7,440 bases of DNA, from assembly GCA_014377155.1 (NCBI GenBank), contig JACMQD010000409.1, positions 1 through 7,440 of the forward strand, given 5' to 3'. The notes under the pieces are model-generated. The model was not told the origin of the DNA. It ran no database searches and worked only from the letters and a program-made list of their open reading frames with translations. This document shows positions 1-5,969 of the stretch, in pieces (within the stretch, counting starts at the first letter, position 1; the number at the start of each line of letters is the position of its first letter). This stretch comes from Herminiimonas sp. (GTDB lineage: Bacteria; Pseudomonadota; Gammaproteobacteria; Burkholderiales; Burkholderiaceae). The translations under genes and the position numbers were made by a program.

Positions 1-425
1 TGCTGTACATTTCGCGTTCGTCGACCTCGCGCATCATGTCGGTGGCGCTGAATGTCGGAAGCCGCCAGCCGGCCTATTGCACGTCGCTCGGTCGGGTCAT
101 GCTGGCGGCAATGTCGGAAGAGAAGCTGCAAGCCTATCTGGCCGGCGTCGAACTGCGCGCTTATACTGACCGCACCGTCGTGTCAGCCAGACGCCTTACC
201 GAACTGCTGGCGGGCATCCGACAGGCCGGCTACGCGATACTCGAAGATGAACTGGAAGTAGGCTTGCGGTCGATCGCGGTGCCGGTGCGCGGCGCATCGG
301 GCGCGGTCGTGGCCGCGCTTAATATCGGCGCTCAGGCCACGCGCGTGACCAGCCGCCAGATGGAAGAAGAATTTCTGCCGGTGCTGCTCAAAGGCGCGCA
401 AGAACTGGCCGCGTTATTGCCCTGA
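1..425 (+). CDS. IclR-family transcriptional regulator, PcaR/PobR type, C-terminal part
   Basis: Partial gene, open at the left edge in frame 3 and ending at TGA 423-425. About 140 residues are visible, all from the C-terminal effector-binding domain; the N-terminal helix-turn-helix lies outside the window. The visible part begins LYISRSSTSRIMSVALNVGS and continues with AYCTSLGRVMLA, LEVGLRSIAVPVRG and VVAALNIG. These blocks are typical of the PcaR/PcaU/PobR branch of IclR proteins, which bind aromatic-pathway intermediates and control protocatechuate, 4-hydroxybenzoate or beta-ketoadipate genes. The ATG at 36 is an internal Met, because homologous sequence continues upstream of it. Family assignment is firm. 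The aromatic role is inferred from the subfamily resemblance, and the regulated genes would lie outside this window. Its 3' end overlaps the convergent lipoprotein gene by 12 bases. Confidence 0.9.
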   Translation, partial: LYISRSSTSRIMSVALNVGSRQPAYCTSLGRVMLAAMSEEKLQAYLAGVELRAYTDRTVVSARRLTELLAGIRQAGYAILEDELEVGLRSIAVPVRGASGAVVAALNIGAQATRVTSRQMEEEFLPVLLKGAQELAALLP

Positions 426-1016
426 CAGCGTCGGTTTGTCCGCCGCGGCTGCATCGACCGCCGCTGGCTCGGCGACAATCGCCGGCGGCTCTGCTGCATT
501 GTCCAGATACCCCTCGACGGTCGTAAAAAAGCGCTTGTAGAACGCCGCGCCGTCGATCGTTTCGCTGGCGACCTTGACCAGCGAATCGACGCTGGAGCCG
601 AACGGTACCGACAACGACCCCAGAACGCCGACACCCACGCTGGCGGAATTGCTGCTTTTCTTGAGCACATAGCGATCCTGCAGTGCATTGGCGAATACGG
701 TGGTACTGTTGCTGCCGCTGCTGTTCGGCGCGCAGACAATATTAAAAGCGATTTGCACATGCGTCTCGTCGCCGGGCTGGAAGAATTTCTGGCCTTCGAC
801 CAGGTCGACTTTGGCGACGCTGATGACATAGCCCTGACTCAACAGCGCGCGCCGCGACGCTTCGCACGTCGCCGGGCCGGAACCGGGAAAGCTGTGCGAA
901 TGGACCGTGTTGGACACGAATTCATTGTTCTGAAACGCGACCAGCCTGGCCGATGCACAGCCGACAAGTGTCAGGCATGTCATTGCCAGTAATGAAAAAC
1001 AGGTCGCTTTGCGCAT
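414..1016 (-). CDS. DUF2242-like outer-envelope lipoprotein
   Basis: This 200-residue protein has a lipoprotein signal: a basic start (MRK), a hydrophobic stretch and a lipobox LVGC with Cys20 as the predicted lipidated residue. Ala-Ser at the next two positions lacks the Asp that favours inner-membrane retention, so outer-membrane sorting is likely. The body carries blocks I associate with DUF2242: RRALLSQGYVISVAKVD (about 56-71), HVQIAFNIVC (86-95), DRYVLKKSSNSASVGVGVLG (114-133) and VPFGSSVDSLVKVASETI (137-154). Cys51 and Cys95 could form a disulfide. Residues 174-195 are a low-complexity Ala/Pro/Glu tail. The start is supported by GGAGG at 1025-1029, eight bases upstream of the ATG. It is transcribed divergently from the efflux operon. 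The function of the family is unknown to me; the call rests on remembered sequence resemblance. Confidence 0.85.
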   Translation of the reverse strand: MRKATCFSLLAMTCLTLVGCASARLVAFQNNEFVSNTVHSHSFPGSGPATCEASRRALLSQGYVISVAKVDLVEGQKFFQPGDETHVQIAFNIVCAPNSSGSNSTTVFANALQDRYVLKKSSNSASVGVGVLGSLSVPFGSSVDSLVKVASETIDGAAFYKRFFTTVEGYLDNAAEPPAIVAEPAAVDAAAADKPTLSGQ

Positions 1017-1061
1017 CTCAGGCGCCTCCGATCGTAGGATAAATAAAAAGCATCAGACTGC

Positions 1062-1071
1062 ATTGGCCAAT
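1062..1071. repeat. 10-bp perfect palindrome in divergent intergenic region
   Basis: ATTGGCCAAT reads the same on both strands. It lies about 45 bases upstream of the lipoprotein start and about 70 bases upstream of the -35 of the efflux promoter. It could be a regulator half-site or a chance palindrome. No known operator is recognised. Confidence 0.25.
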
Positions 1072-1111
1072 TCTTGCCATTGACACCACCCCAGCCATAA
1101 AAGCCGCTGCA

Positions 1112-1117
1112 AGTATA
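1112..1117 (-). promoter_or_regulatory. Possible -10 element for the DUF2242 lipoprotein gene
   Basis: On the minus strand this reads TATACT, five of six matches to the sigma70 -10 consensus. It would give a leader of roughly 90 bases. No good -35 hexamer is seen at the right distance. An alternative weaker arrangement closer to the gene is TTGGCC (1065-1070) with TTTATT (1042-1047) at a 17-base spacing. Neither is strong. Confidence 0.2.
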
Positions 1118-1143
1118 GCCAAAAATTGCTTGCCCGATGCATG

Positions 1144-1173
1144 TTGACACAGGGCGACACGGTCGTGGATACT
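1144..1173 (+). promoter_or_regulatory. Sigma70-type promoter for the RND efflux operon
   Basis: A perfect -35 hexamer TTGACA (1144-1149) is followed after 18 bases by GATACT (1168-1173), four of six matches to the -10 consensus. Transcription would start near 1180, giving a leader of about 50 bases before the ATG at 1230. It is the only promoter-like arrangement with acceptable spacing found upstream of the adaptor gene. A short inverted repeat (GGCGA 1153-1157 and TCGCC 1175-1179) straddles the -10 and could take part in regulation, but it is short enough to be chance. Confidence 0.45.
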
Positions 1174-1217
1174 CTCGCCACCCATCAGGTAGACAACGGC
1201 TCGATCCTTCTTATCCC

Positions 1218-1221
1218 GGAG
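1218..1221 (+). promoter_or_regulatory. Ribosome binding site fixing the adaptor start
   Basis: GGAG lies eight bases upstream of ATG 1230. The open frame extends upstream to an ATG at 1137, but that codon has no Shine-Dalgarno sequence and would place 31 hydrophilic residues ahead of an evident lipoprotein signal peptide. The 1230 start is therefore preferred. Confidence 0.8.
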
Positions 1222-1229
1222 ATTTCACC

Positions 1230-2366
1230 ATGCTGCGCAAAACCCTTTTCGCACTGTCCGTTGCGCTTCTGTTTAGCGCGTGCAACAAGGGTTTGCCGAC
1301 CCCCGATACCGCAGCGACCGCACGTCCGCTGCTGATTTCTCCCGAAGACCTGATCACGATCAGCAGCGCCGACATCGCTTCCGGCCCGGTGATCACCGGC
1401 ACCATCCAGCCCGAACGGCGCGCCGACCTGCGCGCAGAAGTATCCGCCGTGGTCTTGCAGGTACTCAAGGACAATGGCGAGAACGTCAAGCGCGGGGACT
1501 TGCTCGTGCGCCTGGACGACACGGCAATTCGCGACACCTTGACCTCGGCCGACGCCACCGCCCGCTCGTCTACGCAGGCGCTTGAACAGGCCGGTCGCCA
1601 GTTGGACCGCCTGACGACCCTGCGCAGTTCCGGCATGACGTCGATGCAGGCCCTGGAAGATGCCGAGGTACGACGTAACAATCTGCAAAGCGACCTCAGT
1701 GCGGCCAAGGCACGCGCTGCCCAGGCGCGTCAGCAACTGCAACGCACAGAAGTGCGCGCGCCCTTCGACGGCGTCGTCAGCGAACGCCGCGCGTCGGTCG
1801 GCGACACCGCGCAGATCGGCAAGGAACTTCTGAAGATCATCGATCCCGCCAGCATGCGGTTGGAAGGGCTGGTGTCGGCGGACCGCATCAGCAGCGTGAA
1901 GATCGGTCAGGCGGGTACCTTCCGTGTCAACGGCTACAGCCAGCAGGATTTCACCGGGACGGTCAGGCGCATCGTACCCGCCGCCAATCCGACCACGCGT
2001 CAGGTCGAGGTGCTGGTAGGATTTGCCGCAAGTTCGCAGCCAAGTGTGTCGGGCCTCTACGCCGAAGGCCGCATCGCTGCCAGCAGCAGCAAGTCGCTGC
2101 TGATTCCGGAGGCTTCGCTGGTGCGCACCGGCGACACGGCATTTGCGTGGCTGGTGCAGGCCGGAAAAATCCGCAAGGCAGTCGTGCAATTCGGCGAGCG
2201 CGATACGCGGCGCGGAGACTATCCGGTTCGCAGCGGGCTCAGCGAAGGCGACCAGGTAGTGCGCAACCCTTTACCGACGCTCAAAGACGGTCAAGCAGTC
2301 GAGATGGCTGCTGCAGGTGCGCCGATTCCAGGTGCTGGCAAGGCCAGCGGCCCCAAAGGAAACTAG
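1230..2366 (+). CDS. RND efflux periplasmic adaptor (membrane fusion protein), lipoprotein
   Basis: This is the periplasmic adaptor of a tripartite RND pump, 378 residues, linking the inner-membrane transporter to an outer-membrane channel. Residues 1-18 form a lipoprotein signal, with FSAC ending at Cys18 as the lipid anchor. The two halves of the lipoyl/barrel-sandwich domain lie near residues 66-98 (VLKDNGENVKRGDLLVRLDD) and 173-205 (EVRAPFDGVVSERRASVGD). Between them is an alpha-helical hairpin (about 104-170) whose tip carries R127, L131 and S138 in the R-x3-L-x6-S pattern associated with TolC-type channel docking. A beta-barrel (about 206-285) and a membrane-proximal domain (about 286-360) follow. 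The tail is rich in Ala, Gly and Pro. The stop lies two bases before the pump start, so the two genes are certainly co-transcribed. The family is clear; the substrate cannot be read from the sequence. Confidence 0.95.
   Translation: MLRKTLFALSVALLFSACNKGLPTPDTAATARPLLISPEDLITISSADIASGPVITGTIQPERRADLRAEVSAVVLQVLKDNGENVKRGDLLVRLDDTAIRDTLTSADATARSSTQALEQAGRQLDRLTTLRSSGMTSMQALEDAEVRRNNLQSDLSAAKARAAQARQQLQRTEVRAPFDGVVSERRASVGDTAQIGKELLKIIDPASMRLEGLVSADRISSVKIGQAGTFRVNGYSQQDFTGTVRRIVPAANPTTRQVEVLVGFAASSQPSVSGLYAEGRIAASSSKSLLIPEASLVRTGDTAFAWLVQAGKIRKAVVQFGERDTRRGDYPVRSGLSEGDQVVRNPLPTLKDGQAVEMAAAGAPIPGAGKASGPKGN
2355..2360 (+). promoter_or_regulatory. Ribosome binding site fixing the pump start
   Basis: AAAGGA inside the end of the adaptor gene lies eight bases upstream of ATG 2369. 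The frame is open back to 2147, but that extension overlaps the adaptor gene in another frame and encodes a charged, non-homologous stretch. The 2369 start gives the canonical RND N-terminus MFLSDFSIKRP. Confidence 0.8.
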
Positions 2367-2368
2367 CC

Positions 2369-5300
2369 ATGTTCCTGTCCGACTTCAGCATCAAGCGGCC
2401 GATGGCCACCGTCGTCATCATCATCGCACTGATGTGCGTGGGTTTGCTGGCCCTTAAAAAACTACGCGTCAACCAGATACCAGACGTCGAGCAACCCGTA
2501 CTGGTGGTCAGCATTCCCTACCCCGGCGCTTCGCCCGAAACGGTCGAGCGCGAAGTCATCAACCGTATCGAAAAATCCCTGCAAAGCATTTCCGGCGTCT
2601 ACCAGATCCGCGCCACGGCTAGCGAAAGTAGCGCCAGCATCGTCATCGTGTTCAATTTCAACAAAAACATGATCGAAGCGTCCGACGAGGTCCGCAATGC
2701 GATTGCATCAGTGCGTTACAAGCTGCCGGTAGAGATGCGCGAGCCAATCCTGCAGCGCGTCGATCCGTCCGCGCAACCGATCATGCAACTGGCGTTGTCG
2801 TCCAAGAATCAAACCCACGCCGCGATATCGCGGCTTGCTGAAGATGACCTGTCAGACCGGTTTCGTGGTGTCGATGGTGTCGCGGTGGTCAACGTCAGCG
2901 GTGCGCTGAAGCGCGAACTGTCAGTATTGCTGCGCGCGGAAAAACTACGCGAATACAATGTCTCCGTCGCCGAAGTCGTGAGCGCGCTGCGCAACCAGAA
3001 CGCCACTGCGCCGGTGGGCAAAATCCGCGGCGCCTTCGACGAGCAAAGCATCCGGCTGGTGGGTCGCATCGAGTCGCCGGCAGAATTCGAGCAAATCGTC
3101 ATCAAGCGGCGTGGCAACGAGATCGTTCGCCTGGGCCAGGTCGCCAGCATTGCTGACGACTTCGCCGAGCTCAACAGTTTCAGTGTGCGTAACGGCTTGC
3201 CCAACGTCGGCATTTCGGTCACGCGTGCGCGCGACGCGAGTACGGTGACCGTGGCCAACAAGATTCGCGACAAGATCGCCGAGATCAACAAGACCTTGCC
3301 GGATGGTACCGTGATCGAAGTCACGCAGGATGGCGGCAAAGATGCTGAACGCAGCCTCAACAACGTGATCGAATCGCTGATGTTCGGCGCCGTACTGACC
3401 ATCTTCGTCGTGTATGTGTTTCTTAATTCCTGGCGCTCGACACTGATCACCGCATTAAGCCTGCCCACCTCGGTGATCGCTGCCTTTATCGCCGTGTGGC
3501 TGTGTGGTTTCACGCTCAACTTCATGACCCTGCTCGGCCTGTCGCTGGCGATCGGCGTGCTGATCGACGACGCCATCGTGGTGCGTGAAAACATCGTGCG
3601 CCACATGGAGCGCGGCTCGGATCGCCGAACCGCCGCCAGCGAAGGCACGCGCGAAATCGGCCTGGCGGTTGCCGCCACTACTTTTTCGATCATCGCGGTA
3701 TTCATTCCGGTGGCCTTTATGCCGGGCATTTCCGGTGAATGGTTTCGGCCGTTCGCGCTAACCGTCGCCAGTTCGGTGCTGGTGAGCCTATTTATCTCTT
3801 TTACGCTGGACCCGATGCTGTCGGCGTACTGGGGCGATCCGGTCGGCCATCACCTGGCACCCAAGCGTGGCCTGAGCTTTCAACTGGCGCGATTCAACAT
3901 TTGGTTCGACCATCAGGCCGACCGCTATGGACGCGTCATTGCCTGGGCTTTGCATCACCGCCGTTCGATGGCGCTGATCGCTGTGGCCAGCTTGATAGCC
4001 GCACTTTTTCTGCATTACAAATTCGGCGGCTCGAGTTTTTTGCCAGCATCCGACAGCCGCACCATCGCCATCGAAGTGCGCACGCCTTCCAGCGGTAGCC
4101 TGGCGTACGCTCGCCTCAAGGTCGAGAAAGCGGCGGAACTGGCGCGCACCCTACCCGAAACCATCGCCACCAATAGCAACATCAACGCCGGCGGCGGTCG
4201 CATTTATGTCGACATCGGCAAGAGCACCACGCGCAAACGTTCGGCCCGTGACATCGGTATCGAACTGCGCAGCCTGATGGTGCGCCTGATCGGCGCTGAA
4301 TACGTGGTGCTGGACGATCTCAATAACGGCGCCCGCAAGCCGGTGCAGATCCAGTTCTACGGCCCCGATTCGCGGCGGCTGATCGACATCACCAACAGCT
4401 ATATGCAAAAGCTGGCAGCCATTGACGGCGCGGTCGATGTCGGTCTTTCCGAGCAGAGTCCGAAAGACGAATTGCAGATCGAACTTAATCGTGGCCTGGC
4501 CAATTCGCTCGGTATTTCGGCCAGCGATGCGGCACAGGCGCTGCGGGTCGCGTTCGCCGGCGTCGAGGTGGGCGACTGGGTCGATCCTACGGGGGAATCA
4601 CGCGATGTCGCAGTGCGCCTGCATCCAGATGACCGCATCAGCGCCGAAAACATCGAACGACTGCCGATCGCCGTCAGCGGCAGCAACATGATGGTGCCGT
4701 TGGACCAGATCGCCAGCGTCACGATGGGCAAGGGCCCGGCCCAGATTCAGCACATGGACGGCAAGCGCATGATTTCGGTCTCGGCGAACGTTCAAGGCCG
4801 CTCGCCCGGTGAAGTCACGACCGACGCGCTGGCGCTCGCAAAGGCGATCGATTTCCCGCCGGGGTACGGCATCGAACTGGGCGGCGCGGCACGCGACCAG
4901 AAAGAGCTGTTTACCGAAATGGCGATTGCGCTGGTGATGGGCATCGGCTTGATGTATCTGATTCTGGTGATGCAGTTCAGCTCGTTTACCGCGCCGCTAG
5001 CGGTGATGTTGTCGCTGCCGCTGAGTCTGATCGGCGTGGTGCTTAGCCTGCTACTAACGAATGGCACCCTGAACCTGATGAGTTTCATCGGCGTCATCAT
5101 GCTAATGGGACTGGTTGCGAAGAACGCGATCCTGTTGCTCGACTGCGCCCGCAAACGCGAAGCGGAAGGCTATGAACGCGATGACGCGCTGATGTACGCC
5201 GGCCGCATGCGCTTGCGGCCGATCCTGATGACCACGTTTGCGCTAATCGCCGGTATGCTGCCAGTGGCGATCGGACTCGGAGAGGGAGGCGAATTCTATC

Positions 5301-5572
5301 GTCCACTCGCCATCGCCATCATCGGCGGCACGATTACCTCGACCATCCTGACTCTGCTGGTGGTGCCGACTTTCTATGACAGTATCGAAGTCTCGCGCGA
5401 CCGGGCGATTGCCACGTATCAACGACGCGCCAGCCACGGCAATTCCTTCGTGGCATTTGTCGTCACGTTCATCGAAGGCGTACTTGCCCTGTTACTGATT
5501 CGATTCGCCTACCGGCTTTTGATGCGCCTGGCTCGCCGCGCCCGGCCACATCGAACCCCGACGATTCCATGA
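2369..5572 (+). CDS. RND (HAE-1/AcrB-like) multidrug efflux transporter permease
   Basis: Inner-membrane proton/drug antiporter, 1067 residues, acting as a trimer with the adaptor encoded just upstream. The N-terminus FLSDFSIKRPMATVVIIIAL is the standard first membrane helix of the family. It is followed by a large periplasmic porter loop, helices 2-6, a second periplasmic loop and helices 8-12. Proton-relay residues are intact: D400 and D401 in helix 4 (LAIGVLIDDAIVVREN), K918 in helix 10 (GLVAKNAILLLD) and R950 in RLRPILMTT of helix 11. This pattern fits drug-exporting HAE-1 pumps rather than heavy-metal pumps. After the usual end of helix 12 (LVVPTFYD) there is an additional tail of about 60 residues containing a hydrophobic segment (about 1026-1055) and a basic end, which AcrB lacks. 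No outer-membrane channel gene follows. The substrate is unknown. Confidence 0.95.
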   Translation: MFLSDFSIKRPMATVVIIIALMCVGLLALKKLRVNQIPDVEQPVLVVSIPYPGASPETVEREVINRIEKSLQSISGVYQIRATASESSASIVIVFNFNKNMIEASDEVRNAIASVRYKLPVEMREPILQRVDPSAQPIMQLALSSKNQTHAAISRLAEDDLSDRFRGVDGVAVVNVSGALKRELSVLLRAEKLREYNVSVAEVVSALRNQNATAPVGKIRGAFDEQSIRLVGRIESPAEFEQIVIKRRGNEIVRLGQVASIADDFAELNSFSVRNGLPNVGISVTRARDASTVTVANKIRDKIAEINKTLPDGTVIEVTQDGGKDAERSLNNVIESLMFGAVLTIFVVYVFLNSWRSTLITALSLPTSVIAAFIAVWLCGFTLNFMTLLGLSLAIGVLIDDAIVVRENIVRHMERGSDRRTAASEGTREIGLAVAATTFSIIAVFIPVAFMPGISGEWFRPFALTVASSVLVSLFISFTLDPMLSAYWGDPVGHHLAPKRGLSFQLARFNIWFDHQADRYGRVIAWALHHRRSMALIAVASLIAALFLHYKFGGSSFLPASDSRTIAIEVRTPSSGSLAYARLKVEKAAELARTLPETIATNSNINAGGGRIYVDIGKSTTRKRSARDIGIELRSLMVRLIGAEYVVLDDLNNGARKPVQIQFYGPDSRRLIDITNSYMQKLAAIDGAVDVGLSEQSPKDELQIELNRGLANSLGISASDAAQALRVAFAGVEVGDWVDPTGESRDVAVRLHPDDRISAENIERLPIAVSGSNMMVPLDQIASVTMGKGPAQIQHMDGKRMISVSANVQGRSPGEVTTDALALAKAIDFPPGYGIELGGAARDQKELFTEMAIALVMGIGLMYLILVMQFSSFTAPLAVMLSLPLSLIGVVLSLLLTNGTLNLMSFIGVIMLMGLVAKNAILLLDCARKREAEGYERDDALMYAGRMRLRPILMTTFALIAGMLPVAIGLGEGGEFYRPLAIAIIGGTITSTILTLLVVPTFYDSIEVSRDRAIATYQRRASHGNSFVAFVVTFIEGVLALLLIRFAYRLLMRLARRARPHRTPTIP

Positions 5573-5607
5573 AACGACGCGGCAGGAACACACTCTGCCT
5601 TACCTAT

Positions 5608-5625
5608 TGTTCAACTTCCTGAACA
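5608..5625. repeat. Inverted repeat TGTTCA-N6-TGAACA
   Basis: Two perfect six-base arms are separated by six bases. The repeat lies between the pump stop and the small-protein gene, about 45 bases upstream of a possible -10 hexamer. It is AT-balanced and has no following T tract, so an operator for a dimeric regulator is more plausible than a terminator. The regulator is not identified. Confidence 0.3.
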
Positions 5626-5668
5626 GTCAATTCGGATTCGCCCGGTTTATTCAAAGTCTCAATACAGT

Positions 5669-5674
5669 TATATT
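5669..5674 (+). promoter_or_regulatory. Possible -10 element for the small protein and ene-reductase genes
   Basis: TATATT matches five of six bases of the sigma70 -10 consensus and lies in an AT-rich stretch, 38 bases before ATG 5713. The hexamer 17 bases upstream (TTTATT, 5646-5651) matches the -35 consensus at only three positions. If used, the promoter is weak or activator-dependent. A second candidate, CATAAT at 5688-5693, has no acceptable -35. Confidence 0.35.
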
Positions 5675-5712
5675 TTGTGCCTCGCACCATAATTACTGTA
5701 TCAGGGAAAATC

Positions 5713-5931
5713 ATGAAGTATCAGGATCTGTCGGGCATTTTGTTTATCTTCGTCATGGTGCTACTTAGCGTTGCAGCCATTGCGAGCGCATCTGCCGCAG
5801 ATCTGAACGGCAATCGCGAGTTGCAGGCCGAAGCCGCGGGATTTGACGCGCTGGCGCACCAAGTGTTCGGCGCATTCGACTGCCTTGCCGGTGTCACCGA
5901 TACGTTCTCTTCCGTCGACCCAGCCGGTTAG
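5713..5931 (+). CDS. Small exported protein of unknown function
   Basis: I do not recognise this 72-residue protein. It starts MKYQDLSG, followed by a strongly hydrophobic stretch (about residues 9-24) and ASASA-ADLNG, a plausible signal-peptidase I site after about residue 28. That leaves a mature periplasmic or secreted peptide of about 44 residues. The mature part is mildly acidic and has one Cys, so no internal disulfide is possible. If the signal is not cleaved, it would be a single-span membrane protein. ATG 5713 is preferred over the in-frame ATG at 5677 because AGGGA (5703-5707) lies correctly before it and the signal peptide then begins directly. Only 38 bases separate it from the ene-reductase gene, so the two may share a transcript. 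That it is coding is inferred from the signal peptide and ribosome site, not from homology. Confidence 0.6.
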   Translation: MKYQDLSGILFIFVMVLLSVAAIASASAADLNGNRELQAEAAGFDALAHQVFGAFDCLAGVTDTFSSVDPAG

Positions 5932-5969
5932 ACTCCGGTAATTACGCACATTCATCAAAAGGAAAAATC

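Noticed and set aside
458..488. GC-rich inverted repeat (CCGCCG and CGGCGG) near the convergent gene ends
   Set aside because: It lies within the Ala-rich coding tail of the lipoprotein gene and has no T tract; it is probably a by-product of codon composition.
1080..1085. A second perfect TTGACA upstream of the efflux operon
   Set aside because: No -10-like hexamer lies 15 to 19 bases downstream, so it is unlikely to be a working promoter.
1137..1229. N-terminal extension of the adaptor from ATG 1137
   Set aside because: It has no Shine-Dalgarno sequence, overlaps the proposed promoter, and would bury the lipoprotein signal peptide behind 31 hydrophilic residues.
1185..2189. Minus-strand open frame (334 codons) opposite the adaptor gene
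   Set aside because: Its translation is Arg/Gly/His-rich with no domain, and the opposite strand encodes a clear family member.
2147..2368. N-terminal extension of the pump gene
   Set aside because: This stretch overlaps the adaptor gene in another frame and encodes Arg-rich, non-homologous sequence; ATG 2369 has a ribosome site and gives the canonical N-terminus.
2809..3729. Long minus-strand open frame (306 codons) inside the pump gene
   Set aside because: Its translation is a Ser/Arg/Thr-rich shadow of a highly conserved coding region, with no recognisable domain. Long antisense frames are common in GC-rich genes.
5581..5599. Small hairpin (GGCAG and CTGCC) after the pump stop
   Set aside because: The five-base stem has a nine-base loop and no T run follows, so it is too weak to call as a terminator.
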